Source: JBBSDP01 sp038240605 (GTDB lineage: Bacteria; Planctomycetota; Phycisphaerae; Tepidisphaerales; Tepidisphaeraceae). Taken from it: a stretch of 64,000 nucleotides of DNA. The notes under the pieces are model-generated. The model did not search any database and was not told the DNA's origin. It worked only from the letters and a program-made list of their open reading frames with translations. Made by a program: the position numbers and the translations under genes. The stretch lies in assembly GCA_038240605.1 (NCBI GenBank), contig JBBSDP010000010.1:1-64000 (forward strand), in the 5' to 3' direction. Positions 33,447 through 41,588 of the stretch are shown here, one piece after another (position 1 is the first letter of the stretch; every line of letters starts with the position of its first letter).

Positions 33447-33926
33447 TTACGGCGTCTGCCTGACCTGTCGGACGTTGTTGGCGACTTCACTTCGCCGTCG
33501 GTCCAACTCCTCAGATCGGGCATCCCACTCACTGCGATTCCAAAGTTCCAAATGATCGCGTGCACCGATGATCGTGACGTCTCGTTCGGTTCCGGTTCGC
33601 TTCAACAATTTGTCCGGAATCAGAACACGTCCTTGTTTGTCAGTTTCCACGCGATACGCTGTCGCAAAATTCAAGTGATCGAATGCGAGCGCCTCGTCAG
33701 CCGGAACGATTTCAGGTGTCTGCTGCGAGACAAGTTCTTCGTAATACCGGTCGGGATAGAACCAGGGCTTCCGATTGAGTCCGACGATAATGAACATTGC
33801 GTCACCGTCACGATCGGGAACAATGGCTCGTCGAATCTCCGCCGGGACAAGCAATCTATTCTTGTCGTCGATGGTGAGTTCGTATGAGCCATATAGGAGT
33901 GGGTGCTTCAAGGGTTCTGTTCCCAC
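33447..33926 (-). CDS. mraZ: Transcriptional regulator MraZ
   Basis: A 159-residue AbrB-like double-domain protein, slightly longer than the usual 145-150. Repeat 1 is LLYGSYELTIDDKNRLLVPAEIRRAI and repeat 2 is AYRVETDKQGRVLIPDKLL. It ends in the typical DHLELWNRSEWDA. MraZ binds GTGGG-type repeats and controls the dcw operon. The GTG start at 33926 is itself part of a GTGGG word, and another GTGGGG word lies near 34078-34083 on the minus strand. It heads the mraZ-rsmH-LysM-FtsL-like group. Confidence 0.95.
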   Translation of the reverse strand: MGTEPLKHPLLYGSYELTIDDKNRLLVPAEIRRAIVPDRDGDAMFIIVGLNRKPWFYPDRYYEELVSQQTPEIVPADEALAFDHLNFATAYRVETDKQGRVLIPDKLLKRTGTERDVTIIGARDHLELWNRSEWDARSEELDRRRSEVANNVRQVRQTP

Positions 33927-34054
33927 TCACATGAAGCGATAGGGAATTTCTACCACATCGCTCCACTCTTTCAAGAACAAAATCCTGTGCGCGCCCCAAT
34001 TGCTTGAATTTTTCTTGTTTGTCCCCGGACATCAGCCGAACCTGCGACCGTCGT

Positions 34055-34095
34055 TGTGGATAACTCGCACTTCTTGCCCCACTTTCGGTGGATAA
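34055..34095 (-). promoter_or_regulatory. Two DnaA-box-like sites upstream of mraZ
   Basis: Read on the minus strand, TTATCCACA (34055-34063) is a perfect strong DnaA box and TTATCCACC (34087-34095) differs in the last base. They have the same orientation and are 32 bases apart, about three helical turns, in an otherwise gene-free 209-base region in front of mraZ. DnaA control of division genes is one reading. A chance pair, or a titration site, is also possible. Confidence 0.5.
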
Positions 34096-34135
34096 CTTGG
34101 CGCGAGCGATGATGCACCGGTCCACACGGCGATGC

Positions 34136-34894
34136 TCACTCCCGTTTCTCGCGAGGAAACATTGGTGGGGAGTAGTGGAGGAGCGATTCGGCGGAAGTCG
34201 ACGCGCACTTCGCCGTGGCGCGTGGGGTTTTCGTCGTGATGACGCGACGCGCGATAAGTAGGCTGCCACCAACGATCGCCAAGCTGCCCAGCGCGAGCAA
34301 CAAATCGACAGGCAGGGAATTCGAACTTGTCACGAGGCGAACCGCCGCAACCAGCGGCCCGGTCGCTGATCCGATCAATTGCGTCGACGCCGGCATGAAC
34401 TCCGCGCGCAGGTAAACCAATATTGCTCCGCCCACGGTCCAGAGCGCGGCGATGGCCGTGATGATGCGTTCCGTCGCGAGGCCGCGCGCCGTATTGGCCC
34501 ACAACGCGCCCACGGCGAGCGTTCCGCTCACGAACAATTCGACAGCGGCGGTCCGCGCCAGCGATTCAGCCGAGAGCGCTCCGGCCACGATCGCCAGCGG
34601 CCAACCCGTGGCGATCACACACGCCGCCCGACGTGCATCACCCAGCAGAAAGGGCAGACAGAGGCTGGCGGCTCCGAGCTGGGCCGTCACGAGAAACGTC
34701 AACGCGAGCATCTCCCCCGGCTGAGGAAATTTCGCCCACAATGGAACTCGCGCCGCCGCCAGGGAGATGGCAATCAACTGGATCAGGAGCCACAGGAGCA
34801 ATGTGAACGGGAGATCGGGCTTCAGAAGCGACGGCAGATTCGCCGGCGATGCAGGCATTTCAGGAGATGCGTTCAGGCTCACCACGCGATTCAT
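34136..34894 (-). CDS. Multi-pass membrane protein, unknown
   Basis: About 252 residues from the ATG at 34894, chosen because the longer frame to 35023 would overlap ftsQ. Six or so hydrophobic helices are visible, for example LPFTLLLWLLIQLIAISLAAA, IITAIAALWTVGGAILVYL and LLLALGSLAIVGGSLLIAR. The C-terminus is basic, ending YSPPMFPREKRE. No family was recognised. It occupies the place after ftsQ where ftsA and ftsZ would normally be and is transcribed with the dcw genes. Confidence 0.65.
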   Translation of the reverse strand: MNRVVSLNASPEMPASPANLPSLLKPDLPFTLLLWLLIQLIAISLAAARVPLWAKFPQPGEMLALTFLVTAQLGAASLCLPFLLGDARRAACVIATGWPLAIVAGALSAESLARTAAVELFVSGTLAVGALWANTARGLATERIITAIAALWTVGGAILVYLRAEFMPASTQLIGSATGPLVAAVRLVTSSNSLPVDLLLALGSLAIVGGSLLIARRVITTKTPRATAKCASTSAESLLHYSPPMFPREKRE

Positions 34895-34941
34895 TGTGGC
34901 GCGAATCGTTGAGGTGGCAAGCGATGGCTGATCGGCAAGGG

Positions 34942-35895
34942 CTATCGATGCGCGGTGGGCTGGGCATGAGCCGGATCGGGGACGGAACCGACGCGCATCC
35001 CATCGAATCGGAGGTCCAGCCACGGCTGCTTCATGTCAGCACGCCCGGAGCGCTCGAACGCCGTCTTCAGGTACTCCAGCTTTTGCTCAGGGCGCACTTC
35101 GATGAACGCGTCCTTATCGCTCGGCAGGCGTCCCCAGTATATGTTCGTGTTGAACCGTGTCGTGAGGACGATCTGCGGCTCCCTGGGATCGATTCGCCCG
35201 CCGAAATTGGTGACGCTGATCTTGATGATGTCTTCGGTATAGGGGCGGTTGAAGAGCACGCCGATCATTTCAAGTCCGGCGGCGAGGTCTTCTCCCGGCC
35301 ACTTGTGCGAGACCTCGGGCGGCGCTCTGCGAACGCCTTCGATGACGCGCAGGTTCACACGGTCGTCGCTTCCCATGATTTCACGCGGCACGTTCGCCGC
35401 TGGAAATTGCTCGGGAAGCTTGAAGCCCTCGCGATCGATGAGCCAGTAGTAGGTACCCCAGTGGACCAGCGCCACCGGGGTGCGGTACTCGCAGTCGATC
35501 TCGAGCGTATCGCCAGGCTTGTGGGTGTAGGCCCTGCGAACCTGGTTCACGCGGATGACCCAGGGGTTGGCTTCGAGCGACCGCCGTGCGTCCACGAGCA
35601 ACTGACGGTCGAAGGCGGAGCGGTTGCTGACGGGTCGGGCGGCGACAACGATTCGATCGACGACCGAATCGGTCATCCAGCGCGGACGGTTCTTGACGAC
35701 GACGATCAACGGTTCGTTTGAGGAGATGACGTCGCGCTCGACGTAACGTTTCATCGACCGTGCGCCTGCCGCGATGCCGCAGAGGACCAGCACCGTCGCA
35801 CATGCATGTAAAACCGCGCGGCGCCCGGGACGAACATCGTCACCGCGATTTGAAGTCCTGGGCACGGCGGGCTTGGGTTTCTTCTTCTGCGACAT
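34942..35895 (-). CDS. ftsQ: FtsQ-like division protein
   Basis: About 317 residues from the ATG at 35895; the frame extends to an ATG at 35946. A basic cytoplasmic stretch (MSQKKKPKP...) precedes one membrane helix (AVLHACATVLVLCGIAAGARS). The periplasmic part has POTRA/FtsQ features: DARRSLEANPWVIRVNQVRRAY, the IDCEYRTPVALVHWG strand pair and WLIDREGFKLP. FtsQ bridges early and late divisome proteins. Its position after ddl agrees with the canonical dcw order. Confidence 0.82.
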   Translation of the reverse strand: MSQKKKPKPAVPRTSNRGDDVRPGRRAVLHACATVLVLCGIAAGARSMKRYVERDVISSNEPLIVVVKNRPRWMTDSVVDRIVVAARPVSNRSAFDRQLLVDARRSLEANPWVIRVNQVRRAYTHKPGDTLEIDCEYRTPVALVHWGTYYWLIDREGFKLPEQFPAANVPREIMGSDDRVNLRVIEGVRRAPPEVSHKWPGEDLAAGLEMIGVLFNRPYTEDIIKISVTNFGGRIDPREPQIVLTTRFNTNIYWGRLPSDKDAFIEVRPEQKLEYLKTAFERSGRADMKQPWLDLRFDGMRVGSVPDPAHAQPTAHR

Positions 35896-36026
35896 ACCGG
35901 CGAGCGCAGCCTCCAGGTGGAGGGATGGATCGTCCCTCTGCCCCATTATCGGACGTAAGCCGGGAGGAACTGGAGGGAAGTCGGCGCAGCGTCGCGCGAA
36001 ACTGGCGGAACGGCAGCAGGGCGATA

Positions 36027-36926
36027 TCAGGCGGCGACACGGCGGCGCTGGTGGGCGCGACGCACCAGCCGATCGACCAGCGGTCCGAACTCAATGCCGG
36101 CGTGCTTGGCGGCCTTGGGCAACAGGCTTTTGGGCGTGAAGCCGGGGAGCGTGTTGATCTCCAGGAGGAAGGGGTTGCGCTGTTCGTCGAGCATGACGTC
36201 CACGCGTGAAAGATCGCGGCAGCCGGCCACCTCGTGCGCCCGTCGCGCGAGCTCGCGCACCTGCTGGACGACCGGGTCGGGCAACGCCAGGTCGAAGTGG
36301 TACTCGGTGAAGTTGCCCTTGTACTTGGCCTCGAAGTCGTAGAACTGCCGCGTGGTGGAGATGCGGATCGGATCGAGCGGATTTTCCTCGAGGATGCCGA
36401 CGGTCAGCTCGGTCCCATGAATGAATTGCTCGACGAGAGCTGCGCTGTGCCGGCTCAGCACCTTTTCAAGTGCGATGTTGGCTTCCTCGAGCGTCTGACA
36501 GAGGTAGACGTCGATACTGCTTCCGGAAGCGATGGCTTTGACGACGCAGGGGGCGAAGAGCCCGGCGGCGCCCGACTTCCTGTCGAGCACGAGCCACCGT
36601 GGGGTCGGCAGCCCGGCCGTCTGCCAGGCAATCTTGGTGTTCACCTTGTGCATGCCGAGTCGCGAGGCGCGCGAGCCCGAACCGACGAACGCGAGCTCCC
36701 GCTGTTCGAGGATCTCCTGTAACTCGCCACTCTCTCCGAACTGTCCGTGCAGCACCGGGAAGACGACGTCGCAGGGGTGGTCCAGCCCGGACAGGTCATC
36801 GGGCGACACGTCGCTGTCGAACACGACGTGCCCCATGGACGAGAGGCCGTCGATGACCGCTTTGCCGCTGACCAGGCTGACCTCGCGTTCGGCGCTGGGT
36901 CCGCCGTAGAGCACCGTCACGTTCAT
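36027..36926 (-). CDS. ddl: D-alanine--D-alanine ligase
   Basis: 299 residues. Makes the D-Ala-D-Ala dipeptide for peptidoglycan stems using ATP. The ATP-grasp signatures are VTVLYGGPSAEREVSLVSG, FPVLHGQFGESGELQEILE, the GTELTVGILEENPLDPIRI strand and the metal-binding FLLEINTLPGFTPKSLLPK. The ATG at 36926 follows AAAGGAA; a much longer frame in the same register extends upstream but is only the murB gene read out of frame. It starts 17 bases after murB. Confidence 0.94.
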   Translation of the reverse strand: MNVTVLYGGPSAEREVSLVSGKAVIDGLSSMGHVVFDSDVSPDDLSGLDHPCDVVFPVLHGQFGESGELQEILEQRELAFVGSGSRASRLGMHKVNTKIAWQTAGLPTPRWLVLDRKSGAAGLFAPCVVKAIASGSSIDVYLCQTLEEANIALEKVLSRHSAALVEQFIHGTELTVGILEENPLDPIRISTTRQFYDFEAKYKGNFTEYHFDLALPDPVVQQVRELARRAHEVAGCRDLSRVDVMLDEQRNPFLLEINTLPGFTPKSLLPKAAKHAGIEFGPLVDRLVRRAHQRRRVAA

Positions 36927-36943
36927 CGCGATTCCTTTCGCTT

Positions 36944-37858
36944 TCAAGTCCAGAATTTCACTTCGGTTTCCAGGTGGACCTGATGCTTGTCGTAGACTTT
37001 TTCCTGGACGAGCTTGATCAGCTTGAGCACGTCGTCGGCGCGGCAGCCCGGGTGGGCGATGATGAAGTTGGCATGCTTCTGGCTCACCTCGGCGCCGCCA
37101 AGGCGCAGGCCCTTGAGCGCCGCCTGGTCGATCAATGCACCGGCGCTGAGGCCGCGCGGATTCTTGAAGATGCAGCCGGCGTTCTTGGTGTTGAGCGGCT
37201 GGCTGTTCTTCTTGAACATCCAGATCTGCTTGGTGCGTTCCATGATCTGGTCGGGGTTTTCCTCTTCCAGATCGAGCGTCGCCGAGAGGATGAACGTGGC
37301 GCTGATGTTGGTCGAGCGGTAATCGAAGACCAGGTCGTCCTTGGTTCGATCGAAGATCGACCCGGATGCGTCCATGACCTGCACGCGGGTGATCAGGGCG
37401 CCGATGTCGCCGAACTTGCCGCCGGCATTCATGCGCACCCCGCCGCCGATCGTGCCAGGAATGCCGGCCAGACACTCAATGCCGGCCAGTCCCTGGCGGA
37501 CCGTACGGAGCAGCAGCTTCTGAAGGTCTACGCCGGAAGCGACTTCCACGGTGGTCTTCTCGTAGCGCACGCGACGGAAGTGCTCGGCATCGAGCCGGAA
37601 GACGGCTCCGTTGACGCCCTGATCGGCGACGAGCAGGTTAGCGCCCAGTCCGAGGACGTAGATCGGCACGTGGTTCTCGGCGCAGCGAACGGCGGCTTCC
37701 TGGAGCTCTTCGGTCGTGCGTGGCTGGACGTACCAGCGGGCCGGCCCGCCGATGCGGTACCACGTGTGAGGCGCGAGCGGCTCGTGCTCCTTCACGATCT
37801 CCTCGAGACCGGCGAAGGGATTGATGGATGTCAGCCGCATGGACGTCGATGTCGTCAT
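36944..37858 (-). CDS. murB: UDP-N-acetylenolpyruvoylglucosamine reductase MurB
   Basis: 304 residues, FAD- and NADPH-dependent second step of UDP-MurNAc synthesis. Motifs are HTWYRIGGPARWYVQPRT, YVLGLGANLLVADQGVNG, the FAD-binding CLAGIPGTIGGGVRMNAG and the active-site NPRGLSAGALIDQAALKGL. HANFIIAHPGCRADDVL and the terminal HLETEVKFWT complete it. This is the compact type II arrangement. It lies between murC (56 bases upstream) and ddl. Confidence 0.95.
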   Translation of the reverse strand: MTTSTSMRLTSINPFAGLEEIVKEHEPLAPHTWYRIGGPARWYVQPRTTEELQEAAVRCAENHVPIYVLGLGANLLVADQGVNGAVFRLDAEHFRRVRYEKTTVEVASGVDLQKLLLRTVRQGLAGIECLAGIPGTIGGGVRMNAGGKFGDIGALITRVQVMDASGSIFDRTKDDLVFDYRSTNISATFILSATLDLEEENPDQIMERTKQIWMFKKNSQPLNTKNAGCIFKNPRGLSAGALIDQAALKGLRLGGAEVSQKHANFIIAHPGCRADDVLKLIKLVQEKVYDKHQVHLETEVKFWT

Positions 37859-37913
37859 CGCTTGGGTTCGCGTCGCGCATGTCGCGCGCGCGGTTCGTTG
37901 CGGTCAGCGTGCT

Positions 37914-39389
37914 TCAGCTACCGACCAGCCCGTGACCGATCTCCCATACGTTGCCAGCGCCCATGGTCACAATCAAGTCCCCCGGCCGGGCCGCGGCACG
38001 TAAATATGCGGTGATCTGATCGAACTGGGGGAGGTGTCTGGCGCGCTGTCCGTTGCGGATAATGCGGTCGACCAGGTCCTCCCCGCTGACCCGCGCCCGC
38101 TCCGCTTCGCTGTCGCGCACGAAGTAAATATCGGGAACGATCGTCTCATCGGCGGCGGCGAAGCTGGCCGCAAAATCCTCCAGCAGGAAGCGCGTGCGAC
38201 TGTGCTGGTGCGGTTGGAAGACGCAGTAGAGCCGTTTGGGCCGGTACCGGCCACGCAGGGCCACGAGCGTGGCGCGGACCTCGGTGGGGTGGTGGCCGTA
38301 ATCGTCAACCACGTCCGCGCCATTGAAGACGCCGACGTGCGTCATCCGTCGATCGACGCCGGTGAACGCGGTGAGCGATTGAGCGGCGCGGACCGTGTCA
38401 GCGCCGCAGGCGGCGCACGCTGCTACGGCGACAGTCGCGTTGAACAAGTTGTGTTCGCCGGGAACGGAGAGGCGAATTTCTCCGGCGTCGGCGCCGTTGA
38501 ACGTCACTCGTCCCTGGTAGCAGCCGTGATCGATGTTGGAGATCGTGGTGCACCAGTTGGCATCCTTGCCCAGCGCGATCGTCTGAACCGGGGCGGTGAC
38601 GCCGACGAGCGCCTCCGCCACGCGCGGGTCATCGCCGTTGGCGAGGACCAGGCCGTGGCTGGGGACGCGCTGCGCGAAGGTGCGGAACGATTCGACGATC
38701 TCATCGATGTCCTTGTAACAGTCGAGGTGGTCTTCCTCAATGTTGGTGATGATCGCAACGCGCGGATAAAGGTGATGAAAGCTACGGTCAAACTCGCACG
38801 CCTCGACCACGAACGCGGGTGATTGTCCGGAATGGCTGCCGCCGCCCAGTTGTGGGACGGTACCGCCGACGACGAAGCTGGCATCGATGCCGCAGCGCGA
38901 GAGGGCGAAGGCGGTCATGGCGGTCGTCGTGGACTTACCATGCGTGCCGGAGATCGCGACGCCGAACCGTTCACGCATCACCAGCCCCAGCAGCTCGGCG
39001 TACTTCATGTGCCGAAGCCCGTAGGCCCGGGCCGCCTGGAACTCGCGGTTGGTGTCGGGGACGGCGGCCGTGCGAACGACGAGGTCAACCTCGTGAGAGA
39101 GCAGCTCTCCCTGCTGGTCGCGGGAGATGCGCGCGCCGCGTTCGGCGAGATCGAACGTCTGTGGGTTGGGCCGCGGCTCGGAGCCGCTGACAATTGCGCC
39201 GCTGTCGAGCAGCATGCGGGCCAGCCCGCTCATGCCACACCCGCCGATGCCGATGAAATGGACGCGACGTCCGTTAAACCAGCTTGCGGAAGCAGTATCG
39301 ACCGCAGCAGGAGCGGCGACGACGAGATCGTCGTTGCCGGGGCGCGAGTCCATTCGCGGTTGAAGGGCGGAATCCATTGCCTCGGGCAT
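37914..39389 (-). CDS. murC: UDP-N-acetylmuramate--L-alanine ligase MurC
   Basis: About 491 residues from the ATG at 39389; the frame is open to 39485. The Rossmann-type VHFIGIGGCGMSGLARML is typical of MurC, followed by the ATP loop VAISGTHGKSTTTAMTAF, the central FVVEACEFDRSFHHLYP and TNIEEDHLDCYKD. The C-terminal VVDDYGHHPTEVRATL and FQPHQHSRTRFLLEDF are equally typical. It adds L-Ala to UDP-MurNAc in the cytoplasm. The order murG-murC-murB-ddl-ftsQ is canonical. Confidence 0.95.
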   Translation of the reverse strand: MPEAMDSALQPRMDSRPGNDDLVVAAPAAVDTASASWFNGRRVHFIGIGGCGMSGLARMLLDSGAIVSGSEPRPNPQTFDLAERGARISRDQQGELLSHEVDLVVRTAAVPDTNREFQAARAYGLRHMKYAELLGLVMRERFGVAISGTHGKSTTTAMTAFALSRCGIDASFVVGGTVPQLGGGSHSGQSPAFVVEACEFDRSFHHLYPRVAIITNIEEDHLDCYKDIDEIVESFRTFAQRVPSHGLVLANGDDPRVAEALVGVTAPVQTIALGKDANWCTTISNIDHGCYQGRVTFNGADAGEIRLSVPGEHNLFNATVAVAACAACGADTVRAAQSLTAFTGVDRRMTHVGVFNGADVVDDYGHHPTEVRATLVALRGRYRPKRLYCVFQPHQHSRTRFLLEDFAASFAAADETIVPDIYFVRDSEAERARVSGEDLVDRIIRNGQRARHLPQFDQITAYLRAAARPGDLIVTMGAGNVWEIGHGLVGS

Positions 39390-39503
39390 GGTACACCAGT
39401 CCTGTTCGGAGTTCAATTTCAGCCGGATCGCGAGCCGCACGAATGCGCCGCTTGCGCGCGAAGGTATTACGTGTATGCGCGCCACTTCGGGCGCAGGTCT
39501 CTC

Positions 39504-40631
39504 TCATCGGCCAGAGGTGGCCAGGTCGGTGATCAGCCCCGCGACGCGGTCGGCGGCATCGGGGATCGCGAGCCGTCGCGCGGCCTCGGACATCGATTGG
39601 CGGGCAGGGGCATCATGGAGGAGGGATTCGACGGCGGGGCGAAGCTTGTCGGCATTTCGGCGCGCGTCCTTCTCGTCATCGATCAGGATCGCGGCCCCCG
39701 CCTCCGCCAGCACGTTCGCGTTGAGACGCTGATGCATGTCGCGGTGGAAGGGGTAGGGGAGCAGAACCGATGGCACGCCGCACGCCGTGAGTTCCGCACA
39801 ACTGCTTGCGCCCGACCGGCTGATGGCGAGGTCTGCGACGGCCCAGACGTCGGACATGTCGGGGGTGAAGTCGATTACCCGGGCTGCGACGGCCAGGTCG
39901 CGATAGCCGGATCGAACTGAGTCAGCATGTTCGCGGCCGGAGAGGTGCAGGACCTGCCATCCATTCATCGTTACTCCGCGGAACATCTCGATCGCCGCCT
40001 CGTTGATCGTCCGCGCGCCCAGGGACGCGCCAGTGATTACCAGGGTGTGCAAGGTGGGGTCGAGGCTGAGCCGTACCGCGGCCTGATCGCGCGGCGGGAG
40101 GCTGCGGAGCTCGGCCCGGATCGGGCAGCCGGTGATGCGGATCTTGGACTGGTTGGAGGAACTGACGTGCGCCCGCGTCGCCTCAAATTGGCAACAGACC
40201 GCCTGGACCTGTCCCATGAGGAACTGGTTGGCCTTGCCGGGGATCACATCGGGATTAAGGAGGGCCGCCGGCACCTTCCGCGCCGCCGCCGCTCGAACCG
40301 CCACACCGGCGGCATATCCGCCCATTCCGAGCACAGCGGCGGGGGAGCGGTCGCGGAGCACTTGCCGGACCAGGTCCTTGGTTTCCCGCCAGCTTTTCCA
40401 GAATCGTAACAGGCCACTGATGCTGCGCACGGGCGGGACGATGGGCTGTGGGATGAACTCGAAGCCGGTTGGCTCGAGGATCACGCGATCGATCTCGCGC
40501 TGGGTACAGAGGAACAGGGGCCGCAGGTGAGGGGCGTGCTCGCCCAGCGCCTGCGCGACTGCGATACCGGGGTAGAGATGGCCGCCGGTCCCGCCGCCGG
40601 CCAGCAAAATCGTCTTGGTTGTTTCCGCCAT
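39504..40631 (-). CDS. murG: Lipid II synthase MurG
   Basis: About 375 residues from the ATG at 40631 (frame open to 40712). A GT-B glycosyltransferase that transfers GlcNAc to lipid I at the inner face of the membrane. Signatures are ILLAGGGTGGHLYPGIAVAQAL, VLGMGGYAAGVAVRAAAARKVPAAL (nucleotide-sugar side) and SGASSCAELTACGVPSVLLPYPF (UDP-GlcNAc loop), with H-Q-x-x-N-A as HQRLNANVLAEAGAA. It reads into murC 114 bases later. Confidence 0.94.
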   Translation of the reverse strand: MAETTKTILLAGGGTGGHLYPGIAVAQALGEHAPHLRPLFLCTQREIDRVILEPTGFEFIPQPIVPPVRSISGLLRFWKSWRETKDLVRQVLRDRSPAAVLGMGGYAAGVAVRAAAARKVPAALLNPDVIPGKANQFLMGQVQAVCCQFEATRAHVSSSNQSKIRITGCPIRAELRSLPPRDQAAVRLSLDPTLHTLVITGASLGARTINEAAIEMFRGVTMNGWQVLHLSGREHADSVRSGYRDLAVAARVIDFTPDMSDVWAVADLAISRSGASSCAELTACGVPSVLLPYPFHRDMHQRLNANVLAEAGAAILIDDEKDARRNADKLRPAVESLLHDAPARQSMSEAARRLAIPDAADRVAGLITDLATSGR

Positions 40632-40746
40632 CGTTTGCGCCGCCGTCAGGTTAGCGTGATCGGCGCGCCGACGCGCAGGGCTCGAATAGGGCAAATCGTA
40701 TCCGATAATCACGCCATGCTTGTCGGACGGCGGCCCTGACGTGATA

Positions 40747-40770
40747 ATCTAGCCGTATGGTCTAGCCATG
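40747..40770 (+). promoter_or_regulatory. Direct repeat upstream of the Phd antitoxin gene
   Basis: TCTAGCCGTATGG and TCTAGCCATGG lie in tandem just ahead of the GGAG ribosome site of the antitoxin. Closely spaced repeats at this place are typical operators for autoregulation by antitoxin-toxin complexes. The call rests on position and repetition only. Confidence 0.4.
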
Positions 40771-40781
40771 GAGTATTGATT

Positions 40782-41024
40782 ATGGAATGGCGCCTTGCAG
40801 AAGCGAAGAACAGACTCAGCGAACTGGTGACTAGGGCGACAACCGAGGGACCGCAGACGATTCGCCGTCACGGGGAAGTGGTCGTAGTGATCGCGGAACG
40901 TACGTATCGCGCGCTAACAGGGGAGCGATCGACTTTCAAGGAGTGGTTACTGAATGGCCCCCGGAATGACGGGCTGGAATTCCCACCGCGCGACCGCTCC
41001 CCGATGCGAGGAATGGAGCCGTGA
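40782..41024 (+). CDS. Phd/YefM-family antitoxin
   Basis: 80 residues; the ATG at 40782 has GGAG upstream. The N-terminal half is the Phd/YefM DNA-binding fold: WRLAEAKNRLSELVTRATTEGPQTIRRHGEVVVVIAERTYRAL. The C-terminal residues STFKEWLLNGPRNDGLEFPPRDRSPM would wrap the toxin. The GTGA overlap with the PIN toxin gene gives the usual antitoxin-first operon. It lies on the opposite strand between murG and ftsW. Confidence 0.88.
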   Translation: MEWRLAEAKNRLSELVTRATTEGPQTIRRHGEVVVVIAERTYRALTGERSTFKEWLLNGPRNDGLEFPPRDRSPMRGMEP

Positions 41025-41443
41025 AATTTTTGCTCGACACCAATGTGGTTTCGGAAACCCGCCGCACTCAATGCCACCCTGCTGTTCGCGCACGGCTCGA
41101 AGCGACAGAAAATTCTGATCTTTACATCAGCGTTATCACGGTTGGCGAAGTTGCTTTCGGCATTGCGCGCCTGGAACAGGGAAAACGACGCGAGGAGTTG
41201 GCGGAATGGCTGGCCAAAACCGAGCTATTTTTTGCCGATCGCGTGCTGCCTGTTGACGGAGAAATCGCCCGGCTTTGGGGCAATCTCGCCGCCCAAGCTG
41301 CCGATAAAGGCCGCGCCTTGCACGCGGCCGATGGTCTAATTGCAGCCACCGCGATGCGCCATGGTTTAGGTATCATGACCCGGAACGTGGCGGATTTCGC
41401 TTTCACCGCCGTGCAAATCATAAACCCGTGGGAAAACCCATAG
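41021..41443 (+). CDS. PIN-domain ribonuclease toxin (VapC/FitB type)
   Basis: 140 residues. The PIN nuclease has the conserved acidic residues in FLLDTNVVSE, VITVGEVAFGIARLE, ALHAADGLIAATA and the final MTRNVADF. These toxins cleave RNA, often tRNA or rRNA, when freed from antitoxin. The GTG start overlaps the antitoxin stop. Pairing with a Phd-type antitoxin matches the FitAB/VapBC-like hybrids common in bacterial genomes. Confidence 0.9.
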   Translation: MKFLLDTNVVSETRRTQCHPAVRARLEATENSDLYISVITVGEVAFGIARLEQGKRREELAEWLAKTELFFADRVLPVDGEIARLWGNLAAQAADKGRALHAADGLIAATAMRHGLGIMTRNVADFAFTAVQIINPWENP

Positions 41444-41588
41444 CTGTTGATTGCAAGCGGGTCGCGATGCCGTTCTGCCGGTCTCCCGCTCGTTGGACAT
41501 TCATCGAAGTCCAAAACCATAAAGTCGCCATGCTCCATCGAGCGCTTGGAAGGATGCACGACCACAGAGGAACCGTTAAAGGCAACCT

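Noticed and set aside
33009..33887. 292-codon plus-strand frame over mraZ and the adjoining gap
   Set aside because: The second half is antisense to mraZ; the first half shows no protein-like pattern. It does not make the gap coding.
36927..37475. In-frame N-terminal extension of ddl (total 482 codons)
   Set aside because: The upstream part is murB in another frame; the ATG at 36926 has a good ribosome site and matches the family's start.
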